From: Cardinalis cardinalis
Taxonomy: Eukaryota > Chordata > Aves > Passeriformes > Cardinalidae
Direction: 5' to 3'
Assembly: GCA_014549065.1 (NCBI GenBank)
Contig: JACDOX010000003.1
Span: forward strand, 12,496,462-12,560,461
DNA: 64,000 nt
Below are positions 10,317 to 22,400 of the stretch, one piece after another. Made by a program: the position numbers and the translations under genes. How positions within the stretch are numbered: position 1 is the first letter of the stretch; each line of letters starts with the position of its first letter. Below the pieces are notes generated by a model. It was given only the letters and a program-made list of their open reading frames with translations, was not told the DNA's origin and did not search any database.

Positions 10317-12000
10317 AAAATAAGAGATGGGAAAGGTCCATTATATCTTTTAGGTCCTGCTATTACTATGATAGTGGTATAATTAGTCTAATTTTAAATG
10401 CCTGGAATAATAGGACTCTTGTCATCTCTCTTGGGATGTGGTTCTACCATCTAACAATCATACAGGCAGGAAGCCACCGCCTGATATTCAAACAAATGGT
10501 TTATCTTTGCTTGGTTAAGACTCACTAAAGATGAGTGCAGCCTCCAGAAACATGTTGTTTCCAAAGCTTAGAAAACAAGGGAAGAAGAGCTGCTATTCAA
10601 TACAGAATCTGCCAGATGTCTAAAGAGGCTGAGGAATTCCTAAGCCTCTGTTTACAAAATCCTGTCTCCTCCCATGAATGCTTAAATTACCAATCACTGC
10701 TACCATCCTATGTTTAGGGTGAAATTTCCTTAATGACTCCACTTTCAAAATTGAATTGGAAATAGAAACAAACATTTAAATTACTTTTCTCTCTTCTTAA
10801 TNGACTTGCACAAATGAACCCCTGTTATTCACAATTACATTTAAACTGTTATAAAGAATTATTTTTTCCTTTGGTCCCAGTCATGCTTAGAGACTCACTT
10901 GCTGTGGTGGTTCTCTGTTTCCAGGGCACTTGAAGGTTTGCTGTGTAGGGCTACTGCCTGCTGCATCCCTGCAAACCCTGGAGATGGATGATGCTGCCAT
11001 GTGAAGAATTTCCCTTTCCACAGGGGCCCCCAGGCTGCAGTGACCAAACTGCATTTCAGTGTAGAGATGCTGTTTAAGGGCAGGGNGCAGAGGACTAACA
11101 CCAATGTTTACAGACAGCTCTCCTGAGAAACTGGGATCCTGGGGTTTATGATCCAGCATCAAATGCTCTCCTTTACCTTTTTTTTAATCTCTTGCTTTCA
11201 AACTATGGTTTCTACCGTGGTATCACCCTGCATTGGCTGCGCTCTCTTGGAGCTGGGACCACTGGTACTGTGACTGGTGCTGGAGATATTCAGCTGATTT
11301 CCTTCCATGGAGGAAGGGGAACCAGAAAGCAGCACTTCAAATAAGTTCCCTCCTCATGGAGTCTCTGCAGGGAATGAGGGCCCATTTTCTTAATTACATG
11401 TTCATTAGTATGTTTAGTGCTCTCCTCCCTCTCTTCCCCCAGCCCTGCCACCTGGGAGTTCCTACTATGTTACTGGAAAGCCACAGAGGTTTATTTAAAT
11501 ACCACATAGTCAGATTGGAATGAAAAGCTATGAAGCTTCCCCTCTTTAATACTTTTTGAAATTATTTATGGGCTATGTTTCTGGCCTACGTAGAAGGTGC
11601 CTTCTGAGATTCCTGCAAGTCAATGCAGAAATAGCTGTTTGAATTGAGCAATAATTAGAAGCAGATGGAGCAAAGCAAAGCATCACAGAAATCCCATTCT
11701 GCTAAAGAAACACTGCTGTCTGAAATAGATTTCCGCTGCATGTAACATTTTCTCATATGGGCTAAAAAGAAATAACATCGTATGTCTGGTTTGCACCTAC
11801 CAAAGCTGGGAAATTCAAAGTAACATCTGCAATTCTGCTCTGAATTCAGTCTCANTCTGCATGCTGTTTGCAACCCTACATCTGCCTGTACCACAGTTAC
11901 AATTTCTTTTCTTTGCTTGGAACAATGGGCATTCAGTTACTTTTTGTGAATGTGTGTATATTTGTATTAGGGTTTTTTCTCAGTCTTTGGTGGATTTCGG
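10317..12000. other. non-coding, no gene seen
   Basis: Mixed composition, with AT-rich patches near 10730-10870 and 11510-11660. Short open frames (up to 96 codons) show no family features. No repeat family was recognised. Confidence 0.5.
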
Positions 12001-12046
12001 AGGTTGTTTTGTTGTTTGGGGGCTTTGTTTTGTTTGTTTGTTTTTA
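12001..12046. repeat. T/G-rich low-complexity tract
   Basis: GTTTT, GTTTGGGGG and (GTTT)n units dominate the plus strand, similar in style to the tract at 5946-6190 but shorter. Confidence 0.8.
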
Positions 12047-12830
12047 AATGATGTAAAATTCTAGGAAAATGTTTGTGACTTAAAACACATTACAGTNTTT
12101 AGTAATCCACAGACTCAATCTGGAGAAGGTACTCAGAGCTCTCAAATCCTAATTTGCTGCCAAATTCTTATGTGCTTGATGTAGTGGATTGTTTCACTCC
12201 TGACTTCTAAAAATAACACATCCTGCTCTCATTGCTCTCACAGCTCATGCCCTTAAGTTTAGAGAGAACTGAAAAGTCATAGCATCTCAAAGACAGCTGT
12301 ACAGCTCTCAAGCTCAAATTTTAACTCTGTTTCTCGTTTGCTTTCCTTACACGAGTGCAGCTGGATGTGGTTTGCTGAGGGGCTTTTGTTGAACCATGTT
12401 GTTGGGGTGAGCTGATTTTCTTTCAATGTTTATAGCTTATTGATCTGATAGAAAGTCATAAAGCCATATATTGGTCAGCTGCTACACGTGTCCAGTAAAG
12501 CCATGATTTTAATGGTGGACTTGTTCATAATTATGTTGAAATTTTCAATAGGCAGGGATCCATTCTACAAAGTAAGGGAGTCTTCATGAGCAATTTTAGA
12601 AAGCAACAGTTTTAAAATTGCAAAGNTATGCACTCACTGTCTCTGAAAATATTCATATTGTAGCACTCCAAAGTGTTCTAAGCTTGTGCTACTCGAGAGC
12701 GTTTAAAAACAGCCTTGAGGGTTTCACCTGGAGCAGAAGTTACTCCTAGAAAAGAAAATTTAAAAGGATTTTGAAGGAAATTATAAAGGTTGGCAGGTTG
12801 CTGTTTCCTTTCTGATGTGAGTGAGCAGGC

Positions 12831-13375
12831 NNNNNNNNNNNNNNNNNNNNNNNNNNNNNNNNNNNNNNNNNNNNNNNNNNNNNNNNNNNNNNNNNNNNNN
12901 NNNNNNNNNNNNNNNNNNNNNNNNNNNNNNNNNNNNNNNNNNNNNNNNNNNNNNNNNNNNNNNNNNNNNNNNNNNNNNNNNNNNNNNNNNNNNNNNNNNN
13001 NNNNNNNNNNNNNNNNNNNNNNNNNNNNNNNNNNNNNNNNNNNNNNNNNNNNNNNNNNNNNNNNNNNNNNNNNNNNNNNNNNNNNNNNNNNNNNNNNNNN
13101 NNNNNNNNNNNNNNNNNNNNNNNNNNNNNNNNNNNNNNNNNNNNNNNNNNNNNNNNNNNNNNNNNNNNNNNNNNNNNNNNNNNNNNNNNNNNNNNNNNNN
13201 NNNNNNNNNNNNNNNNNNNNNNNNNNNNNNNNNNNNNNNNNNNNNNNNNNNNNNNNNNNNNNNNNNNNNNNNNNNNNNNNNNNNNNNNNNNNNNNNNNNN
13301 NNNNNNNNNNNNNNNNNNNNNNNNNNNNNNNNNNNNNNNNNNNNNNNNNNNNNNNNNNNNNNNNNNNNNNNNNNN
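12831..13375. other. assembly gap (545 N)
   Basis: A continuous run of 545 undetermined bases. Open frames that appear to cross it are artefacts of reading N as coding. The right flank (13376-13500) is GC- and CpG-rich, unlike the left flank, so the gap probably hides GC-rich sequence. Confidence 1.
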
Positions 13376-13880
13376 ACTGCACTCGAGGGCATTGGGCACG
13401 TCGGGCAGGGGCTGGTCTCACCCGTGGGGTGAGGAGTGAGCGTCGCGGCCGGCCTTGTGCTGTAGGAAGTGGTGCTGGGAACAGCAATAGGTGGCATNCC
13501 TCTGTTTAACCCTGCCTCCCAGCTCCGTGCTGCTGTAGGTGCAGGATTTTGCCTGGGGTGTGAAAACTGAAATTCCAACTGCTGATAGCTATTAAAGTGC
13601 AACTGCTGAAGCAGAAATGTTAATGCTGGTGTCTTTGCCAAACTCCTACTGCTTTATTTTCTTATTTTCATAAAGGCTGTTCCTGGGGGTGGGGGATAAT
13701 GTAGGGAAATTAGGTCTAATATTCTAATATTAAAATAATTACTTTCTGGGCAAAGCAAACAAGTCCTCCTGTAGCATCCTAGAAGCTGCCCCACGTGATA
13801 TGTTGGGTGATGGTAAAGGAGTGCTAATTCTGGGAACTCTGCATGGACATTTGTAGGGGAATAGAATATAGGCAAATAAA
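13376..13880. other. non-coding, CpG-rich left edge
   Basis: The first 130 bases after the gap contain many CpG dinucleotides (for example GCGTCGCGGCCGGCC), a local composition not seen elsewhere upstream of the FZD7 promoter. After about 13500 the sequence returns to ordinary AT-rich non-coding DNA. No exon is visible. Confidence 0.5.
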
Positions 13881-14231
13881 GGTTGTATAGAAAGTAATCT
13901 TATCCCCTAAAGAGTTGCAGCTGGGTTAATTATTAAAGATTATGAGCAGGCCTGATTTTAACAGGGCACATCTATAGCCAATAAGAAGAGTGTTATAAAA
14001 GAGTGGATTGGTTGGCTGAGGGGGAANTGGAGTTNGTTGGTTACTGTAAGAAGAGGGAAGAGTCAGTGCTTAGAGTAGCTGCCTACGAGAAACATCAAGG
14101 AGGTANGAAACTCTAGCAATGTGGAACCCTTGCAATGTAATGATAATGGAGCTCTCGCAGTATATGACAACAGACGTTGATAGTATTTTTTTGAGGTTGC
14201 TATCTGTGAGAATTTGTGAGGTGCTATCAAT
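13881..14231 (+). mobile_element. putative solo LTR (avian endogenous retrovirus type)
   Basis: The block has an LTR-like order of signals on the plus strand: a CCAAT box (GCCAATAAG, about 13978), a TATA box (TTATAAAAGAG, about 13994), a purine-rich segment, then a U5-like region with repeated GCAATGT motifs and a degenerate polyadenylation signal. Plausible TG...CA ends are at about 13884 and 14229. The general pattern resembles passerine ERV LTRs, but I cannot name the family. No flanking target-site duplication is clear and no retroviral genes flank it, so it would be an old solo LTR. The boundaries are approximate. Confidence 0.45.
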
Positions 14232-17200
14232 TGTTTTTACCTGAATTTGAATGAGGCAGCATCACACCAGTGGCTCCTGGTTNGGGAGACAGTAGACTTT
14301 TACAATGCACCATTGTTATCATTGTTATTATCCAAGTGCAGTGTCATCTTTGGCACTTTCCTAGGCACAACAGTAAAGGCATTTTCTGCCCAGTGAGATT
14401 TATTCATGCAAGTTATNGTAGAGAAGGATGATGACTCGTGAAACAGCCTGTGGAAAGATGAAATGGTGACTGTCCCCAGACATCCCTGCCCTGGGCCAGG
14501 GATCGCTTCCTCCAGGGCGAGGACAACTATGCTCAACTCAGAGCCATTGTAGGACTGCTGCTTCATGCCTCACTGTGTTGGTACAGTTCAGATTTGGTAC
14601 CAGGTTACTCCCCTTCTTTGAGCTGCAAACTGAGGTGGTTCCTGGAACCACATTATTTTTGGCCCAGAAATCCCTGCAAGAGGGGCAGCCACTTGCAGAA
14701 GGGGCAGCAGGGCAAGGCAGTGGGAACTGCAGCGGCCATCTGACTTTCATCTGTTTCTGTGACTCAATACTCTCCCTGACCACAAGGTCAGCTCTTTGTG
14801 AGTGAAGTCTATAGGCATTGGTCCCTAGATATTATGCAGATATGGTGACTTTGGGCTCTCCAAAGCAACCTGAGCAGCTGAATAATAGCTACTCACCACA
14901 CTCCATATTTGTTAAGCAGTATTCTAGAGAAATGCTCAGTTTACCAAGAATGTTTAGGGTAGTTGTGCTTAAGACATCAAAGATCTAAAAATTAGATTTT
15001 CTTCAAAAGCATGTCTTAAAACTGGTCAGTTTTTGTTTTTTTTTTAGCTAGACCAACCCTCCCTTTAAGATGCTCTTGAATTCTGGGTGCTCACCACCAG
15101 GGCTGCGGGTGGTGAGGAAACCCAGGCCGTTTCCAAGTTTTTCAGAGGCCCTTACCAGCTCCAGGGAAGCTGCAGCTGAAGCCAGGCAGCTGAGAGCCAG
15201 CACAAATGGTATTTTGCTAAATAATTCCCTAGGGTTTGGGAGCTTGTTTCCTAATAGGGCCAGCTAAAGAAATCCAAGAGCTGACATGGGGGTTGTATAA
15301 AAATTCATTATTGCTTTTGTCCATCTTTACAAGTATTGATTTAAAAAAATATGTGTTTTTCACTACATTTTTATCAAAATCACTTTTGAAAANAATTACT
15401 TGTTGAAAGCCTTTTCAAGAAAATTCAGTTTACTGGTAATATTTGAAGTCATCTGTTTTTCAAATATGATGAAAAAAATTACAATTGGGATAAGAGCTCA
15501 TGTGGAAGCATCATGGGAGAAAACCCAAAATGTTTCTGAAAAATAGTTGAAAGCAATCTGCATGTGACAGTCTCTTCCTGCTCAGTAGCATACCCTGAAA
15601 GAAGAATCAGGTTCATTTTTAATGTAAACATGCCCAAGTGTTTGCCTCTATAAACAGAAACAAAACCAAAAGCTGGATAAACCCAAATTGTATAGCCAAG
15701 GAACTCAAGCACCCCTTGCCTAGAGGAGGAATTAGTGGCTTGCATAATCAAGCCTGGGGAGCTCATTTTGTCATGCTCAAAGGGCCGCAATGGTGCAACA
15801 GTAGGGGTGGAGGGATCAGCAAGCACCAATAATGAATTCCCTTCATTTTTCCNTTTTAAGGCCTGAGTAGAGGAAATGCAAAGCTCTTCTTTTTTGCTCT
15901 TTCCCCCCACCTTTTTNTTAAGGGTAGATGAACGAAGCAGTAAAGAAGCCAGGTTGACACCTGTATCTGTGACAGCTCAGGCAAGGAAAATAGCAGGAAA
16001 GGATCTGCTGGCAGCAATTTGAAACTGTCCCCTTCCTGACTGGGAGGCTTTGACTGATGGTGCAGCTTTGTGCAGCCATATGGTCGAACATCTTGAAGGG
16101 CTGGCAAAGAGATGCTGGTGCCAGCACTGGGAAGGGGAACCAAGTCATTACTGGAAACCAGNTCTCAGAGACAGGAGCCATTAATACAGAATTTTACTTC
16201 ATGCTTTACTGTTCTCTCTGTGCATGGGACCCAGTGTGGCACTGCAGGAAGGCAAGGCCTTGCCTGGCTGCCAGACACAGCTGTGCTGAGCCATGGTTAG
16301 GAGGAAAAGCTTCTTCCTCAGTGCTTAGTGTACAGTGGGCTCTTCACGCTGCAGCAGTTCCCTCTTTGCGCACTGATTCACACCCTCTCTCTTTTTATTT
16401 CCCTAGATTTGGCTTTGTTCTAAGCTGCCACATTGTTTCTCACTGTGTTGCAGTACCAGNAGGATAAGGTGTGCTCTCCCCAGACTGCAACAGAGACCCG
16501 AGGAGAGCAGAGCTCCCTGACCAGGGCCCCTGGCAGCACTGGTGCCCATTAATGTAAAGCAGCACCAGGGCCGGCATGATAAGAGTTGTAATGACCGCTG
16601 TGGGTTCCCGCTTTCNCTTTTATTACTTGGTACGCTACATTTGTTTCCAGCAGAGAAGAGTTTATGTGTGTGTGGCTGCATTGGTTGTGTTGGACTGAGC
16701 TCCCTACATGGTTATGTGGATGGACTCCAGGGACNGAGCTGCACTTCCCCTTAATAAGCTCCTCGCACCACATTAAAGATAAAAGGGGAAGGGAAATATT
16801 TATATTCTGACAAAGCAGCTCTTCCCTTCAGGCTCTTGTTTTATTTATTAGCTTGCTCTGTCCCTCTCTTGCAGTTTTTTCTCTCTGTTTCAGTGCCTGT
16901 GCTGTCTTTTTCTCCTTTATTCACTAATTTCGTCCCTGGGAGACAGTGACAGTGAAACTTAAGAATCGCTGCCCAAGACATCAGAATCAAATTGTGTAAT
17001 TCCCAGTTGATAGCTACAACTCTCCTCTATCTTTTTTTAACACAAAGTAATGATTTATGGTGCTTAAACAATTGAATACATTATATCTAGTTTACTCCAA
17101 TGTCTTTAGATGAAACTGTAAAATAGGGTGAGTAGGGTTTCTGATGGTTGTTGTTATTTGTTTGTTTTTTATACATTGCAACACAGATGCTGAATAGCCT

Positions 17201-17550
17201 CCCTTGTTTGTGTAGGCAATGGAAACTACTATCATTCTTGTCTGGAGAAGCCCTTACTGAGGCATGACACAGCTACATGGAGACCTTTTTAACCTCATTC
17301 ATCAAATGCTTCCTTTCCTCTGAGGCCTTATCCTGGGAGACCATTCCTTCAACTAATATGGCATACAAAAGGAATCTTGGGTAGATTCCTGCATCNCAGT
17401 CTAGCTCTGAATTTGTGCAAAGGTTCAAGAAGACAAGCAAAATGTGGTATTCTCATCTTCTACTNTTGCTCCTTCTCTTACATTACAGAAAATCATGATC
17501 TAACTTAAAATGCCAGGGAACACCGAAGTCCATTTTAAAATTATTTTTAG
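14232..17550. other. non-coding, no gene seen
   Basis: Unique-looking non-coding sequence with many isolated Ns. The 16780-17110 part is pyrimidine-rich and then AT-rich (ATGATTTATGG, AACAATTGAATACATTATA) and could be conserved regulatory DNA. No coding potential or known repeat was recognised. Confidence 0.5.
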
Positions 17551-17551
17551 A

Positions 17552-17619
17552 NTTTTTTGTTTGGTTTGGGNTTTTTTTTGTTTGTTTGGTTTGGTTTTTC
17601 TTTTGGGAGGTTTTTTTCG
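17552..17619. repeat. T/G-rich low-complexity tract
   Basis: Runs of T broken by GG or GGG (TTTGGTTTGGG, TTTGTTTGG units), with two Ns in the tract. Third tract of this type in the window. Confidence 0.8.
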
Positions 17620-17879
17620 TGATACAATCAAGTACTCCTTTGCTAAGAGTGAGGCAGCAAAATTAGAGACTTGGTGCCCATAAGCTTCAAGTCTCTGACT
17701 TTGTTATGTTTCAGCCTCTTGTCATAGAACTGCAAAATATCTGCAAAACACNGCCTTTACGCCAGATTAAGTGGTGTAAACTGCAAACTGCCGGATGAGT
17801 GAACTGTAGCTGACTGGGGATGTGAACTGTCTTTTACCATTCTCAATGCTGCCCCCCAAAAAGCACCGCAGCTCTGTTT

Positions 17880-18050
17880 CCAGACTGATCAGGAAGGTAA
17901 AAGAATTTAATTGATTTTTCTCCCTCCCATATCAATTAATGGAGCCAATCTAGTGAGATGTGTGCTCTTCTTTCTTAGTTAATTAATCCTTTTCCTTTAT
18001 CTTCACAAATAATGGCAATAAAGCAATTAGCAAAGGATTTACAGGGTGTG
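17880..18050. promoter_or_regulatory. candidate conserved regulatory element (TAAT-rich)
   Basis: Dense homeodomain-type motifs: TTTAATTGATT, ATCAATTAATGG, AGTTAATTAATCC, CAATAAAGCAATTAGC, with a CCAATCT between them. The block lacks any repeat signature. Motif density suggests a developmental enhancer about 14 kb above FZD7, but there is no direct evidence. Confidence 0.3.
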
Positions 18051-19220
18051 GAGTAGTGAGATTCCTCTGGCCCCTCTGCAGCTCAAGCTATTCAGCAGCG
18101 CTGCAATTCAGGCTCTCTCTAAAGGGATTTGTGTGCCCCACCCTCTGCGCTGTGGCTGCTGAAAGCCCAGCCTCCTCAAGATGTGAAATCCCCAGCTCGC
18201 CATCCCCTCAGGGAGCGTTAACAGCTTCGGTCCAGTCCCTGGGACAATGGCACCCGGCCTCAAAGGCGGCAGGCACCGGCTGCTGGTGGCACCACTGTCT
18301 CCAGAGCCTCTAAGCCTGTGGCTCCCAGGAAAGGTGTAACGGGGCAGGGAGTGCTGAGCAGCCCCATCCCCTCAATCCCGCTAGAAGAGCAGGTCCCGTG
18401 CCCTCCCTCTGCTGTCCTGGCCTTGTCCCACACTCCAGGCCATGGCCCTGGCTCCCTGCAAGCCCTCAGTGAGTAGTTCAGCTCTCCCAGCCTGGAGAAG
18501 AGGAACCCACCTAAGCTGTAAACCCTGCAGGAGAGGAACACACAGGAGGAGGGAGCTGCCTCTCCTCTCTGTGACAGGGAGATGTTGAATGGGTTTTGCC
18601 ATTCTCCCCAGANGTTAGTGCTCACCTGAACAGCTGTCTCATCCCCAGATGTTAGGGCTCCCTGGCACAGCTGCCTGGATGGTGCATGCCTTTTGTGGAA
18701 GGACAGCAGCTGCACAGCGGGGTTGCACTGGTGGAGAGAGCAGCATCTCCCTATGGGCTATTCACACCCTGACAAGGCGTCTGTCCCTGAGCTCATCTGC
18801 TCAAGACAGCCTATGTCAGCAGCTCTCCTACGTTGTTTCCTTGCCTTTGAGTGTGCAGCTGAGTGCTGGTCACCTTTGTCCAAGGCAGCAANGAAGACCA
18901 TACAGATTCCGGCCTCAGAGTAGAATAAGGGCATCACTGACAATTTATATTTTGAAATGTTCATTTATTGGGTGGTTGAGCTAAGGCAAAGCTCCAGGAT
19001 TTCAAGTACTTTTTAGGCATGATTGGGAATCTGGTGTTTTGTAGTTTTTCTGTGTATTAAGGGTGTTGTAACCTGCTTCTGCTCACTTACCCTCACACCC
19101 CTGTGCAGGACTTGGCACGGGGGGTGAGAGAGTTGGGCCCACAGCTGATAGGACATCACCCTTTACTTGTTCTGATAATTTAATGGTTCTGAATTCTCAT
19201 TTCTTATTTTTTGTCTATAA
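18051..19220. other. non-coding, locally GC-rich
   Basis: Positions 18060-18560 are moderately GC-rich with few CpGs, and open frames up to 151 codons occur on both strands. These have no recognisable domain and contain ambiguous bases, so I do not call a gene. Confidence 0.45.
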
Positions 19221-19465
19221 ATAGAATCATAGAATCCTTTAGATTGGAAAAGACTCTTAAGATCCTGGAGTTCAACCATTACCCTAGCACTACCAAGTCC
19301 ACTGCTAAATCATGTCTTGAAGTGCTACATCTACATGTCTCTTAAATAGCTTCAGGGATAGTGACTCCAGCACTACCCTGGGCAGCCTGTTCCAATGCTT
19401 GATAACCCTGTCAGCAAATAAATTTTTCCTGATATCCAACCTAAACCTTCCAGTACAGCTAATGT
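19221..19465 (-). mobile_element. avian CR1 LINE, 3' end (5'-truncated)
   Basis: The plus strand begins with ATAGAATC twice, the reverse complement of the 8-bp terminal repeat (GATTCTAT) that ends avian CR1 elements, followed by the usual TTGGAAAAGACTCTTAAGATC block. Read on minus, the end of the reverse-transcriptase ORF is still visible as [10 protein letters not shown], then [12 protein letters not shown] and [12 protein letters not shown] (about 19305-19450). The copy is severely 5'-truncated, which is typical for CR1. The 5' boundary is approximate. Relatively few changes in the tail suggest a younger insertion than the other CR1 pieces here. Confidence 0.93.
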
Positions 19466-22400
19466 AATTACTCAAAGTTTGCTGATAATATCTCATTTAA
19501 GAGAAGCTTTACAGGGTATTATTTTTCCCTGCTGCTTAAGGATATTACCAGCATGTAAGAATAAGCAACAAGTCCTGAAGTGATGCAGCAAGAACCATTC
19601 TCATGTTCAACCTCCTCCTTTCTGCATACAGTTCCCTCTCTGCCTTCTTATTAGCTACAGTGATGTGTTGCTGGAAGGGCCATCTCCACCCTCCTTCTGC
19701 AGGCACAAAGTGCTGGAGATGAAAATCTCTCTCTTCTGTGCTCCTAGCTATGGGAAGTGGAAGCCTTTTTGGTTCCCTCATGGGAAGACATGGTGGCCTC
19801 AGAAAAGCAAGCAGCTCCCAGCAGTCCTGTGTGTAGTGGTCCGTGAAGTGTTCCCTCCTGCACCCGAGGCCTGAGGGAACAAGCACTGGGTTCTGAGCAC
19901 CACCAGCCCTTGCTGGCCCTCAGGCTTTCGAGACAAAAAGAGGAACATGTGTGAATTATCTGCAGCCAAACTGTCAGCTGGCAGCCCCTCCTAGGTCTTA
20001 GACTAGATGCTGAAAAATGAATCAACTGACTGCAAGAACCTAAAGAAATTGTGGATGAAAGAATGTGTTCAGACATGAAAGTGTCCAGCTGTCCTTCAGC
20101 CAAGATGTTTCCCCTCAGTGAAAGGTGTGGCAAGGGCACAATGTTTTGTTGCCCCTCAGCCTCCTGTAACCATCCCAGCCAGCCTGGTTACTCTGTGCTG
20201 TTGTTGTGTGTCCCGCAGGTTTTGTGAATTGCCCAAAATCTGTGAAAGTGTTGGTGAGCTCTAGAAAGTGTATTCTCCTNTGGGCTGCTTAATTAGACTA
20301 ATTTCCTACCCCTCAACTTAGACTCCACAAGAATAATATTTTGATGTAATATACCTGATTTTAACTACACAGCCACTAAATATTTCTGGCTTAGGTTAAT
20401 TTTTCTGTCACTGTGAAGAAGTGTCTTGGTTTTTTTTTCTATTATTTTGCTTGCTTGCNCACTGCTGCTGTGCCTATCTTTATNNATAAAAGTAAACTTG
20501 CTGTGCCACTATCGAGTGCCAGTGAAGAGATGTGGATGTTCTGTGTGACAGTGTATATATAGTAGATGCATATTTGTCCTTAAGGCGAGATGCAATGTTT
20601 CATCCCGAGGGAAAGAAGAATGACCTTTAGTCTGTCTGGATATTTTACAATGTGTCCTTCCTTTTCTGTTTCCTGTGAGGTTAAAGACCTGCTGGTGATG
20701 ATTAAAAGTCCTGCAGTCTCTTCTCTCTCTAAGTAGCTTTTTGAGTTATTTCAGAAGCAAGAAAGAGGCTAGAAAGGTTTAGTTGCATCTTCCTTTTCAC
20801 CCTGATGTCCACCAAAAATCAGATTCTGCCGCATTTTACTTTCTAACAAAAGTAAAACTTGGTAACCTTTTCTTTCTGTTCGTATCCAGCAGCTGAACAT
20901 CCCCTACCCCTCCCAAACAGATTTCCAGAAGGATATTCTTTGCAGCCTTCATGTCAAGCTAGCTTTTGTGGTACCAGCATGGNATCTCTAGCCTTCTGGC
21001 ATTTCTGAGTGCATATGTATTAGCACTGTAGCTGATAGGACCCAAGCTTAGAAATATATTCTTAATTATAGCAGAAATAGTGGCCAGGGCTCATCTTTTT
21101 TCCTTGGGCTCTTTTTCTAGTCCAGAACTACTGTATGTATTTCTGCAGAATGCTGGCAAAGTATTATCAAGAAAAAACATAGCAAGATAGTGCCAGAAGA
21201 TCATCTGTGCATTGCACAGGTGGTCTGCACGTGCGCCACAAGCCCACTGGTTTGGGAAACATTGAATTTACTCTGCCCTGGCTTCACAGCTGATTCCAAC
21301 TTGCACCACAAGCCCCTCTGACACTTGCAGGAAGTCTCCACAGCTGATCCATGCAGATCCTGTGGAAACATCTGTGGGTTTTGGGCACTGAGTGACCAGG
21401 GGTTGCTACCACATGCANTTCCAGCTGGGTATTGGACCTGCAGAAATCCCACATAAATGTAAAGAAGGTCCTCAGAGTCTCCCTTCCTTCNAGACAAAAT
21501 CTGTGGGCAGAAGAGGGCATGTCCAATTAAACCCAGATGTGTTGGCTGTGCTCTAATCTGTTTGCTGAATGTCTGCAAGATGCAGAGAGATCAGGCAGGA
21601 GATGAATGTGTGGCAGTCTAAAACCACACTTTGCTGTGAGTAATGTTAGCATATTGATGCAGCCTTTCATTCTCAGCATTTGTCAAAAGTAATTAGTGTA
21701 AAGGTCTTCACAGGATCAACATCTGAAATACTTTTTCCACTCCATGTTCTCTTTTCTCCCAGTTTATAGTCTCCTCTTAAGTCACTGTGTTTGCTTAGTG
21801 GCAAATTTGTATGTAAAAGTTGTATTTATTTGCATTCACNGTATCTAGGATTCTGAATTCTCTTACTGAAACTGATCAGTTCCGAGTAGCCAGGAGACTG
21901 GATCAGGCCAACCACCCAGCATTGAAATGTCCCTAAATGAGAAGGATGTTAAAAAATAAAAAAAGCACTGTCACTTGTCCTGGGCTCCAGGGTAGGACTT
22001 TTAGCTACTCAGTCAGAAGGCACTAAAGGAATCTCATTGGGCTATGGTGTGGCAGCTTGCTGGAATTACAAATCAACAACAATGACAAAAAAATCAACAT
22101 TTCCAGCCTGTTGTTCTGCAGTCAGCCTGCAGCCCTGCACAGCGACTCGGCTGCCTGGAGACAGGGCATTCCTACATGCTCCCCAAAGTCCTAGCTGCTA
22201 ACTAGGAGGGGTGAATACCTTCCCAGGGCTGGAATGCCCTGCTCTTGGTTCATGTCCTGTGAGATAAATGGTGACATATCACCCACTCAAATTAAAAATC
22301 CTGCCTGGAAATATGTCAGAGAAGAATTTCCTGGTTTAAATGCCTCTGGAAGTCTCTACTCTTCTACATTTTACATTCAGATCACAGCGGGGGCTTTCAA

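Noticed and set aside
12678..13641. Long open frames crossing the N run
   Set aside because: They exist only because N codons are not read as stops.
19305..19496. 63-codon minus-strand frame as a small gene
   Set aside because: Its peptide is the end of the CR1 LINE ORF within a 5'-truncated element.
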